DNA of 9,549 nucleotides from Planctomycetaceae bacterium (GTDB lineage: Bacteria; Planctomycetota; Planctomycetia; Pirellulales; Pirellulaceae): positions 1-9,549 of the forward strand of contig SXHS01000301.1 in assembly GCA_005773145.1 (NCBI GenBank), in the 5' to 3' direction. Both the position numbers and the translations under genes were made by a program. Below are positions 1 to 6,387 of this stretch, in pieces (position 1 is the stretch's first letter; each line of letters opens with the position of its first letter). The notes beneath the pieces were generated by a model. It was given only the letters and a program-made list of their open reading frames with translations. It was not told the origin of the DNA and did not search any database.

Positions 1-1217
1 GCCCGCGTGATATTGGCCAGGTGACAGACGCTGATCGAGCGATGGCCGATCTCCACATCCGCGACCGGCCGTTGTCGGGACCGCATGCAGTCGAGCCAAT
101 TTTGCATGTGCCAGCGAGCTTGCCAAAGGGCTAGTTCGTCGCTCCATTTCCGCTCCTCCTCGGCTACGTCGACCTGCTTGCGCAATTCGGCGGCAATCTC
201 CGGCGGATTGGAATTGAACTTGTTGCGGTTGATCTCGATTTTTCCCTTCTCGCAGATGAAGATGGCACCGCCGAAAGGGCCCGATTTTTCCAGAACAAAA
301 TGGACCTCGACTCCATTGGCATATCGCATGCCAACCTGGCCATTCGGCCCGCTGGTGATGGGCCACATCTCCGTCGGTCCGGCGTCGTCCATGCCCAGGG
401 CCCACTGAATTTGGTCAACACCGTGTGCACCCCAATTGGTCATTTCTCCGCCACCGAAATCTTGCCAGTGGGACCATCCCATCCATTCGTTGTGGTAGGG
501 CCGCTGGGCCGCTTGATTCAGCCATATATTCCAATCCAAGCCGTTGGGGACGGGTTCTTCGCCGATCGGGGTTGACGGGGGCGCCATCGCGTTCGTGTAG
601 TTCACGGCCCGCACTTGCTTGACCTTTCCCAGGCCACCGTTGCGTATCAACTCACAAGCGACTCGATTCATGGCCATCGACCGTTGCTGCGTGCCGACCT
701 GCAAGATGCGATCGTGTTTGCGAACGGCATCCACCAAGGCGCGTCCTTCTTGGATGTACAAGGTCAACGGCTTTTCGGCGTACACGTCCTTGCCCGCCAT
801 GCAGGCGTGCATGCATGGCAGCACGCGTTGGAAGTCGGCCGTGCCAATGACCACAGCATCAATGTCCTGGCGTTCCAGCAGTGCGTGATAATTCTGATAG
901 ATGGCCCAATCGGCCTTCATCTCCGACTTGAACTCTTCCGCACGTGGCAAGTTGCAATCGCACAGGGCGACGATCTGGGCCGTTTCGGGGAGTTGCTGTA
1001 ACAACAGTTTCGCCCGGCGACCAATACCAATGGCACCCACGCGGATGCGATCGTTGGCGCCGATGGGGTTCGTGGCTGCCTGCACGCGACGCTCTCGCAG
1101 TCCCAGGCCAAGTCCCGCGCCGGCCATTGCCAACGCGCCGGCCGTGCCCAGAAAGTGTCGGCGGTTCGTCGATGTGGCCTTTGATGTGGCCCCTGATGTG
1201 GATCGTGTGTGCAGCAT
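1..1217 (-). CDS. Tat-exported Gfo/Idh/MocA-family oxidoreductase (partial, C-terminus beyond left edge)
   Basis: Reading the minus strand from an ATG at 1217 gives 405 residues with no stop before the window edge. The N-terminus carries a twin-arginine signal: NRRHFLG at about residues 18-24, then an Ala/Gly/Leu-rich stretch to about 40, so the protein is probably exported folded with its cofactor. The mature part opens with a Rossmann loop, RVGAIGIGRRA (59-69), in which the third Gly of GxGxxG is Ala. The family-typical EKP motif is present (AEKPL, 147-151), followed by LQVGTQQRS (172-180) and the C-terminal-domain motif NWGAHGVD (261-268). Known members are NAD(P)-dependent sugar or inositol dehydrogenases and related enzymes, and planctomycetes carry many exported paralogues. 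The substrate cannot be told from sequence. The start is fixed by an AAAGGAG site 8 bases upstream. Family length suggests only some tens of residues are missing. It is transcribed divergently from the SGNH hydrolase. Confidence 0.93.
   Translation of the reverse strand, partial: MLHTRSTSGATSKATSTNRRHFLGTAGALAMAGAGLGLGLRERRVQAATNPIGANDRIRVGAIGIGRRAKLLLQQLPETAQIVALCDCNLPRAEEFKSEMKADWAIYQNYHALLERQDIDAVVIGTADFQRVLPCMHACMAGKDVYAEKPLTLYIQEGRALVDAVRKHDRILQVGTQQRSMAMNRVACELIRNGGLGKVKQVRAVNYTNAMAPPSTPIGEEPVPNGLDWNIWLNQAAQRPYHNEWMGWSHWQDFGGGEMTNWGAHGVDQIQWALGMDDAGPTEMWPITSGPNGQVGMRYANGVEVHFVLEKSGPFGGAIFICEKGKIEINRNKFNSNPPEIAAELRKQVDVAEEERKWSDELALWQARWHMQNWLDCMRSRQRPVADVEIGHRSISVCHLANITR
1171..1206 (-). 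repeat. Three 12-bp imperfect tandem units in the N-terminal coding end
   Basis: On the plus strand the unit GATGTGGCC recurs at 1171 and 1183, and as GATGTGG at 1195, with an exact 12-bp period. In the protein this gives a Thr/Ser/Ala repeat (TSGA-TSKA-TSTN, about residues 7-18) directly before the twin-arginine motif. It lengthens the n-region of the Tat signal and looks like a small in-frame expansion. Confidence 0.75.
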
Positions 1218-1225
1218 GACTGAGG

Positions 1226-1232
1226 CTCCTTT
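1226..1232 (-). promoter_or_regulatory. Ribosome binding site of the Gfo/Idh/MocA gene
   Basis: On the minus strand AAAGGAG lies 8 bases before the ATG at 1217. It is one of the strongest Shine-Dalgarno matches in the window and decides the start against the longer out-of-frame openings nearby. Confidence 0.8.
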
Positions 1233-1344
1233 GCAAGCGCGGGTCGACGTTGGAGTTGCATCAGGGACCAATGCCCTCGCCGGGCTTGGCCACGTGGTTG
1301 GGCGGGACACCTAGTTCCGGAGCGCCACCATCCCCAGTAGAATA

Positions 1345-1363
1345 GCGGCCGTGGCGGGGCCGC
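1345..1363. promoter_or_regulatory. Perfect 6-bp hairpin in the divergent intergenic region
   Basis: GCGGCC (1345-1350) and GGCCGC (1358-1363) are exact reverse complements separated by 7 bases. It lies roughly midway between the two divergent start codons. No T-run follows on either strand, so it does not look like an intrinsic terminator. It could be an operator, or chance in GC-rich DNA. Confidence 0.3.
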
Positions 1364-1414
1364 ACAAGCTTGGCCCGGCCGGTCGCGCGTGCGGTCACCG
1401 CTAACACCAAGAGT

Positions 1415-1430
1415 CGAGACAGCCGTCTCG
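1415..1430. promoter_or_regulatory. Perfect 6-bp hairpin upstream of the SGNH gene
   Basis: CGAGAC (1415-1420) and GTCTCG (1425-1430) form a perfect stem with the 4-base loop AGCC. The hairpin ends 25 bases before the SGNH ribosome binding site, so it may lie in the 5' leader or overlap the promoter. No regulator family is suggested by the half-site. Confidence 0.35.
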
Positions 1431-1455
1431 CAGCCCAGGGGATAAATAGGACATC

Positions 1456-1460
1456 AGGAG
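1456..1460 (+). promoter_or_regulatory. Ribosome binding site that selects among three tandem ATG codons
   Basis: AGGAG at 1456-1460 precedes ATG-ATG-ATG at 1462, 1465 and 1468. The spacers are 1, 4 and 7 bases. Only the third has a normal Shine-Dalgarno distance, so it is the preferred start. Confidence 0.65.
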
Positions 1461-1467
1461 AATGATG

Positions 1468-2205
1468 ATGCAGAAGCTCGTGTGTAGGTCTCTTGTTGTG
1501 ATCGCTTGGTCTGTGAACGGCCTGGGTTTGCTTACTACGGACCTCTTTGCTCAAGCGACCAAGACGTTGCATGTTGCGACTGATCCGGTTCCGCGCGAAG
1601 GTGGTTGGTTGGAGCGCCATGAGGGCATGAATGCCCGAGTCGCTCAGGGAAACGTGGATTTGATATTCATCGGAGATTCCATTACTCAGGGCTGGGAAAC
1701 GGAAGGACAAAAAGCGTGGGGGAGGTTCTATGGCCATCGCCACGCGGTGAATCTCGGCATCAGCGGCGATCGCACGCAACACGTCCTGTGGCGGCTCGAT
1801 CACGGCAACCTACAGGGTATATCTCCCAAGGCGGCGGTGATCATGATCGGGACGAACAACTCGCGAGACAACTCTGCGGAGGAAATCGCCGATGGGATTA
1901 CGGCGATTGTCGAAAGTCTGCGGGAGAAAACCCCGGACACCAAGATTTTGTTACTAGCGATTTTTCCGCGCGGAGCCACGCCGGACGATCCGCAGCGGCA
2001 GGTGACACAGAAAGCAAACGCCATCGTGGCCAAGCTGGCGGACGACCAGCATGTGTTCTTTCTGGATATCGGCAAGAAATTCTTGCACGAGGATGAAACA
2101 CTAGGAAAAGACTTGATGCCGGACCTGCTCCATCTGAGCGAGCAAGGCTACGCCGTTTGGGCAGAGTCCATCGAATCCCTGCTGGCCAAGTTGATGGCAT
2201 TATGA
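1468..2205 (+). CDS. Secreted SGNH/GDSL-family hydrolase (PAF-acetylhydrolase-like)
   Basis: The product is 245 residues from the preferred ATG at 1468 (two more if 1462 is used). An N-terminal hydrophobic stretch (about residues 6-28) ending near FAQA looks like a Sec signal peptide, so the enzyme probably acts in the periplasm or outside. All four SGNH blocks are present: FIGDSITQGW with nucleophile Ser71, NLGISGDRT with Gly97, MIGTNN with Asn130, and LMPDLLHLSEQGY with Asp219 and His222. The layout resembles the PAF-acetylhydrolase gamma-like GDSL proteins common in planctomycetes. These act as esterases, often on acetylated carbohydrates or lipids; the substrate here is unknown. Only 29 bases separate its stop from the FAD-subunit start, so it may be the first gene of the molybdenum-hydroxylase transcript, an odd companion for a cytoplasmic redox enzyme. 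Confidence 0.93.
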   Translation: MQKLVCRSLVVIAWSVNGLGLLTTDLFAQATKTLHVATDPVPREGGWLERHEGMNARVAQGNVDLIFIGDSITQGWETEGQKAWGRFYGHRHAVNLGISGDRTQHVLWRLDHGNLQGISPKAAVIMIGTNNSRDNSAEEIADGITAIVESLREKTPDTKILLLAIFPRGATPDDPQRQVTQKANAIVAKLADDQHVFFLDIGKKFLHEDETLGKDLMPDLLHLSEQGYAVWAESIESLLAKLMAL

Positions 2206-2234
2206 CGTTGTCAGCGATAAGGATCTAATGCACC

Positions 2235-3131
2235 GTGCATAATTTCGAATACCAAGCGGTCGCGACTTTGGACGAAGCGGTGCAACTCTTGGAGCAGCAT
2301 CGGGGCAAGGCCCGTTTGTTGGCTGGCGGGACCGATCTCATCGATCAGATGCGAATCGGCCGACACACACCCGAGTTCGTGATTGATGTCAAGAAAATTG
2401 CCGAACTGAATCGGCTGGATCTGGCAACCGACGGCTTATACGTGGGGGCTGCTGTTCCCTGCTACCGCATCACGGGGCACACCGAATTGAGTCGGCAGTA
2501 CGCCGCATTGAGCGACAGTTGCTGCATTATCGGCGGGATTCAGATCCAGAGTCGCGCCACCTTGGGGGGGAATCTCTGCAATTCCGGACCGGCGGCCGAT
2601 TCGATCCCCGCCATGATTGCCTTGGGCGGATCGTGTCTGATTCGAGGACCAGCCGGCAGTCGCGAGCTGCCCATCGAATCCTTTTGCACGGCCCCCAGCA
2701 AGAACGTCTTGCAGGCCGGAGAATTGGTGGTCGAGATTCGATTTCCACCACGCGCACCACGAAGTGGTTCACACTATCGACGCATGATTCCTCGCAATGA
2801 GATGGACATTGCGGTGGTCGGTGTTGGGGCCAGTGTTGAATTGGATGAGAGCTTGTCGCACTTCGTGTCCGTGCGGGTGGGGTTGGGCGCCGTGGCCCCG
2901 ACACCGTTGTTGGCGGGTGCCGTAGCCGACGCATTGGCGGGGCAACCCGTGAACGGGTCGAGTTTTGCACGGGCTGCCGAGATCGCCCGGCAGTCGATCG
3001 CTCCGATTACCGATATGCGCGGTACGCGTGAGTATCGCATCCATGCCACCGGGGTAATGGTTCAGCGCGTGCTGGAAATGGCCGTGGCGCGAGCACGCGG
3101 CGAAGATGCCAACTATCGCGTTGGCCATTGA
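2235..3131 (+). CDS. Molybdenum hydroxylase FAD-binding subunit (CoxM/XdhB family)
   Basis: This 298-residue protein is full length for the medium subunit of xanthine-dehydrogenase-family enzymes. It takes electrons from the [2Fe-2S] subunit and passes them to NAD+ or another acceptor through FAD. The opening FEYQAVATLDEAVQLL is typical, and two FAD-binding loops are clear: AGGTDL (30-35) and TLGGN (109-113, in ATLGGNLCNSGPAAD). The C-terminal domain carries the usual DMRGTREYRIHA segment (260-271). The start is a GTG at 2235. It is chosen because the family alignment begins here and the ATG at 2228 lies in another frame and stops after four codons. AAGGA at 2219-2223 is 11 bases away, rather far. 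A G7 tract (2564-2570) encodes the conserved Gly pair of the second FAD loop. It lies 72 bases upstream of the iron-sulfur subunit. Confidence 0.95.
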   Translation: MHNFEYQAVATLDEAVQLLEQHRGKARLLAGGTDLIDQMRIGRHTPEFVIDVKKIAELNRLDLATDGLYVGAAVPCYRITGHTELSRQYAALSDSCCIIGGIQIQSRATLGGNLCNSGPAADSIPAMIALGGSCLIRGPAGSRELPIESFCTAPSKNVLQAGELVVEIRFPPRAPRSGSHYRRMIPRNEMDIAVVGVGASVELDESLSHFVSVRVGLGAVAPTPLLAGAVADALAGQPVNGSSFARAAEIARQSIAPITDMRGTREYRIHATGVMVQRVLEMAVARARGEDANYRVGH

Positions 3132-3203
3132 CCATCGCAAGGGAATGAATCGGCCGTTCGGCCCTCCGCAGGGAATGATCGAACGAAGCGAATAGGACCA
3201 ACA

Positions 3204-3719
3204 ATGACGGGATGGGGAGTGGGCATGGGAAAGCGCATCGTCCAAATTACAGTTAACGGCGACACGACGGAGTTCTTGTGTGAGCCGCGGCAGACCCTCC
3301 TGGAGGTGCTGCGGAACACGCTGGAACTCACAGGGACCAAGGAAGGTTGCTCGAATGGCAATTGCGGTGCCTGCACCGTGCTCATGAATGGACTCCCCGT
3401 GGTCAGTTGTCTGGTGCTGGCCGTCGAGGCTGCCGGGGCCGAGGTTCGCACGATCGAAGGGGTGGCACGCGGTTCACACCTGGACGAGGTGCAATCCGCC
3501 TTCTTGGAGGGGGCGGCACTGCAGTGCGGCATCTGCACGCCCGGTTTCATCATGCAGGCCGAGGCTTTATTGGCCCGTAATCCCCAACCGACCGAGGAAG
3601 AAATTCGCTTCTATTTGGCGGGCAATCTCTGTCGTTGTACGGGATATGACAAGATTGTACGTGCTGTTCAGCGTGCGGCTCAGTTGCGGCAGGCCGCGCA
3701 GCAAAACGGCCGTTCATAG
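3204..3719 (+). CDS. Molybdenum hydroxylase [2Fe-2S] subunit (CoxS/XdhA-type small subunit)
   Basis: The product has 171 residues, the usual size of the small subunit that relays electrons from Mo to FAD. The N-terminal plant-type ferredoxin domain has its four ligands in GCSNGNCGAC plus a later Cys (C49, C54, C57, C69). The helical C-terminal domain has the second cluster ligands in CGICTPG (C108, C111) and CRCTGY (C143, C145). All eight cysteines are therefore present and both clusters should form. AGGA at 3194-3197, 6 bases before the ATG, supports the start at 3204. A second in-frame ATG at 3225 has GGAG 5 bases before it and gives MGKRIVQITVNG, closer to the usual N-terminus, so the true start could be either. 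No Tat signal is visible, so the enzyme is probably cytoplasmic. Confidence 0.96.
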   Translation: MTGWGVGMGKRIVQITVNGDTTEFLCEPRQTLLEVLRNTLELTGTKEGCSNGNCGACTVLMNGLPVVSCLVLAVEAAGAEVRTIEGVARGSHLDEVQSAFLEGAALQCGICTPGFIMQAEALLARNPQPTEEEIRFYLAGNLCRCTGYDKIVRAVQRAAQLRQAAQQNGRS

Positions 3720-3758
3720 TTCGGTTCGTGTAGGTCATGATGTTGGAAAGGTTGAAGC

Positions 3759-6035
3759 ATGGCACCGGATGTGAAACAGAGAAAATACCAGGTGATTGGC
3801 ACACGTCCTGTGCGGCATGACGGTGTTGACAAGGTCACCGGTCGCGCCAAGTATGGGGCCGATCAGCGATTGGCTGGCATGTTGGAAGGAGCCATCCTTC
3901 GCAGTCCCCACGCCCATGCACGGATCCGACGCATCGATACCACCCAGGCCCAGGCCATGCCGGGCGTTCGCGCGATCGTCACGGCGGCCGACTTCCCCGA
4001 ACAGGGAGATCGGATCGTGGAGTTGGGGGAGGGTATGGCCAACATGCGGCATCTGAGCGCCAACGTGATGGCACGCGAAAAGGTCTTGTATAAGGGGCAT
4101 GCAGTCGCCGCCGTGGCGGCGGATAATGTGCATATCGCCCAGGCTGCCGCGCAACGCATTCATGTCGAATACGAAGTGCTCCCCGCCGTCACCGATGTCC
4201 GCGCTGCCATGCGCGAGGACTCGCTGATCTTGAACGAAGAGATTCGTACGCAGGCGTTCGGCTCTGCCCCGGCCAGTCCAGATGCCAAGCCGACCAATAT
4301 TGCCAAGCACTTCGTCTTCGAACTGGGTGACCTTGCCCAGGGCTTCGGGTCGGCTGAGGTGGTTATCGAGCGCGAGTTCGATACGAGCACGGTGCATCAG
4401 GGGTATATCGAGCCTCACAACGCGACCGTATCTTGGAATGCTGACGATCGGGTCACGGTCTGGATGAGCACGCAGGGTTCATTCACCGCCCGGCAGCAGA
4501 CGGCTGAACTGCTCCAGATTCCCGTGTCGCACGTGAAGGTGGTGCCGATGGAGATTGGGGGTGGGTTCGGCGGGAAGATCTCCGTATACCTGCCCCCCGT
4601 GGCCGCTCTGCTTTCCAAGAAGACCGGCCGGCCTGTGCGTCTGGTCATGTCACGGGCGGATGTTTTTCAGGGGACTGGCCCCACACCCGGTTCCCATATG
4701 CGTGTCAAGCTGGGTGTAAAGCGTGACGGGACGATTGTCGCTGGGGATGCGTGGATCGCCTTCGAGGCCGGCGCCTACACGGGATCCCCTATCGGTCCCG
4801 CTTGCATGTGCGTGTTCTCTTGCTATAACGTCCCCAACGCACGTGTGGAAGGCTTTGATGTGTGTGTGAACAAGCCTCGTACCAGTGCCTACCGGGCGCC
4901 GGGGTCCACCCATGTGGCCTTCGCGATCGAAACGGTCGTCGATGAGATTTGTTCGCAGATCGGCATGGATCCGTTGACTTTTCGGCTCAAGAACGCAGCG
5001 CGCGAAGGTATTCGGCGTGTTGATGGACCGGTCTACGGCCGCGTGGGCCTCGAGGAGACTCTGGCGGCCATACAGGCGAGTGAGCACTATCGAACGCCGC
5101 TGCCGGGCAAGTATCAAGGCCGCGGTGTCGCTTCGGGATTCTGGTTCAACGTGGGGCTCAAGTCGTCGGTATCGGCCACGGTAAACTTTGACGGCACCGT
5201 GACTTTAGTGGAAGGCTCCACTGATATCGGCGGGACGCGGACCAGCATCGCCATGCAGCTTGCCGAGACGTTGGGCATTGCCGTCGAGGACGTTACACCT
5301 ACGGTCGTCGATACAGACAGTGTGGGATATACGGATGTCACCGGTGGGAGTCGAGTCACCTTCGCCACGGGAATTGCGGCCGTCGAGGCGGCGAAGGATA
5401 TCCAACGGCAACTGGTACAACGCGCCGCGTTGTTGTGGAACGTGGACCCATCCGCCGTCCGCTATGAGGCGGGGAGCGTCTGGGGACCGCAGCAACAGTG
5501 TCTCCGATTCAAGGAGTTGGCCGCTGAGCTCCCCACGACCGGTGGTCCCATCATCGGCCGCGGCACGTCGAGCGAAGCCACGCAAGGGGGCGCTTTCGCC
5601 ACGCACTGCGTCGATGTGGAAGTCGATCCCGATTTGGCCAAAGTGACCATTTTACGCTATACTGCCGCACAGGATGTGGGGACGGCTATTCATCCCAGCT
5701 ATGTCGAAGGGCAGCTGCAAGGGGGCGTCGTACAAGGCATTGGCTGGGCATTGAATGAGGAGTATTCCTACGACGATCAGGGGGCGATGCGCAATCCAAC
5801 ATTCTTGGACTACCGCATGCCCACCTGCTACGATGTGCCGATGATCGACACGATTCTTGTGGAGGTGCCGGATCCCCAGCACCCCTATGGTGTTCGCGGG
5901 GTCGGTGAAGTGCCCATCTGTCCGCCACCAGCTGCCATCGCCAATGCCATCTACCAGGCAGTTGGCGTTCGCATGCGGCACCTGCCGATGTCGCCGCCAC
6001 GGTTGTGGGCGGAATTGTCCAAGAATTCGTCTTGA
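3759..6035 (+). CDS. Molybdenum hydroxylase large subunit, Mo-cofactor binding (CoxL/XdhB-type); substrate unknown
   Basis: At 758 residues this is full length for the catalytic subunit, which hydroxylates a substrate carbon with water-derived oxygen at a Mo centre. The N-terminal a/b hammerhead domain (about 12-145) starts GTRPVRHDGVDKVTGRAKYGAD. The Mo-binding part shows HQGYIEP (213-219), GGGFGGK (267-273), AYRAPG (377-382), VTGGSRVTFATG (527-538), EGQLQGGVVQGIGWAL (650-665) and VRGVGEVP (712-719). By family knowledge Glu717 matches the catalytic Glu and Arg379 the active-site Arg of xanthine oxidase. Ile274 sits where true xanthine dehydrogenases have a purine-binding Glu. DIGGTR (489-494) replaces the usual GQG-type loop. 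The AYRCSFR loop of form I CO dehydrogenase is absent. GGAAAGG 7 bases before the ATG supports the start. Family certain, substrate not. Confidence 0.95.
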   Translation: MAPDVKQRKYQVIGTRPVRHDGVDKVTGRAKYGADQRLAGMLEGAILRSPHAHARIRRIDTTQAQAMPGVRAIVTAADFPEQGDRIVELGEGMANMRHLSANVMAREKVLYKGHAVAAVAADNVHIAQAAAQRIHVEYEVLPAVTDVRAAMREDSLILNEEIRTQAFGSAPASPDAKPTNIAKHFVFELGDLAQGFGSAEVVIEREFDTSTVHQGYIEPHNATVSWNADDRVTVWMSTQGSFTARQQTAELLQIPVSHVKVVPMEIGGGFGGKISVYLPPVAALLSKKTGRPVRLVMSRADVFQGTGPTPGSHMRVKLGVKRDGTIVAGDAWIAFEAGAYTGSPIGPACMCVFSCYNVPNARVEGFDVCVNKPRTSAYRAPGSTHVAFAIETVVDEICSQIGMDPLTFRLKNAAREGIRRVDGPVYGRVGLEETLAAIQASEHYRTPLPGKYQGRGVASGFWFNVGLKSSVSATVNFDGTVTLVEGSTDIGGTRTSIAMQLAETLGIAVEDVTPTVVDTDSVGYTDVTGGSRVTFATGIAAVEAAKDIQRQLVQRAALLWNVDPSAVRYEAGSVWGPQQQCLRFKELAAELPTTGGPIIGRGTSSEATQGGAFATHCVDVEVDPDLAKVTILRYTAAQDVGTAIHPSYVEGQLQGGVVQGIGWALNEEYSYDDQGAMRNPTFLDYRMPTCYDVPMIDTILVEVPDPQHPYGVRGVGEVPICPPPAAIANAIYQAVGVRMRHLPMSPPRLWAELSKNSS

Positions 6036-6088
6036 AGAACCGTGAAGACCGCAGCTGTCGTCGTACCTCGAGACCTGAATTTACGGTT

Positions 6089-6358
6089 ATGGCCGCCATG
6101 CCGCGCGTTTATATTCCTTCGACCATGCGGACCTTGACCGGCCATGATATCGTGGACGTGACGGCGACGAATGTGCGCGAGGCCATCGATGAATTGGAGC
6201 AGCGATTTCCAGGAGTCAAGGCAGCCCTTTGCGCCCAAAATCGACTGATGCCAGGTATTTCCGTGGTCGTCGACGGTCGCATCGGAACGCTGGGACTTTG
6301 GCAACCATTGTCTGAGGATGCCGAAGTGCATTTTGTTCCCGCGTTGGGCGGCGGCTGA
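6089..6358 (+). CDS. MoaD/ThiS-like ubiquitin-fold sulfur carrier protein
   Basis: From the ATG at 6089 the product has 89 residues, the usual size for MoaD. It has the beta-grasp pattern: a first strand (PRVYIPSTMRTLTG), a helix with EAIDELEQRFPGVKAAL (31-47), a strand ISVVVDG, and the closing DAEVHFVPALGGG. The C-terminal Gly-Gly is the hallmark of sulfur carriers, which are adenylated and thiocarboxylated there; here the tail has three Gly. MoaD forms molybdopterin synthase with MoaE and supplies dithiolene sulfur. No MoaE is encoded in the window. Its place between the Mo subunit (53 bases upstream) and xdhC (29 bases downstream) points to a role in maturing this enzyme's cofactor. The start is uncertain: no good ribosome binding site, ATG 6098 is possible, and a GTG at 6005 would overlap the previous gene by 31 bases. 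Confidence 0.85.
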   Translation: MAAMPRVYIPSTMRTLTGHDIVDVTATNVREAIDELEQRFPGVKAALCAQNRLMPGISVVVDGRIGTLGLWQPLSEDAEVHFVPALGGG

Positions 6359-6387
6359 TTGTCCGGCGTCGTCAATAGAGAACCCAT

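Noticed and set aside
1441..1448. Possible -10 promoter element (GATAAATA) before the SGNH gene
   Set aside because: At best 4 of 6 matches to TATAAT, no convincing -35, and so close to the ribosome binding site that the leader would be only a few bases.
1261..1803. Minus-strand open frame of 180 codons across the divergent region and SGNH gene
   Set aside because: It is antisense to the signal peptide and catalytic Ser block of a clear SGNH hydrolase and shows no domain of its own.
2191..2220. Possible promoter (TTGATG ... GATAA) for the hydroxylase genes
   Set aside because: The -35-like element has no acceptable -10 at 16-18 base spacing.
3132..3203. Near-direct repeat (GCAAGGGAATGA / GCAGGGAATGA) and GGCC pairing in the gap between FAD and Fe-S genes
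   Set aside because: Two imperfect short copies and a 4-bp stem only; too weak to call a regulatory element or terminator.
3735..4418. Long minus-strand open frame (227 codons) opposite the Mo subunit
   Set aside because: It lies antisense to strongly family-matching coding sequence, has no recognisable domain, and is of a kind expected from GC-rich codon usage.
3759..6035. Aerobic CO dehydrogenase large subunit
   Set aside because: The form I CODH loop AYRCSFR is absent (AYRAPG here) and no coxD/E/F-type maturation genes are nearby.
6005..6088. Longer N-terminus for the MoaD-like protein from a GTG at 6005
   Set aside because: It would overlap the Mo subunit by 31 bases and add a charged, Arg-rich segment unlike any MoaD; the beta-grasp fold begins after 6089.
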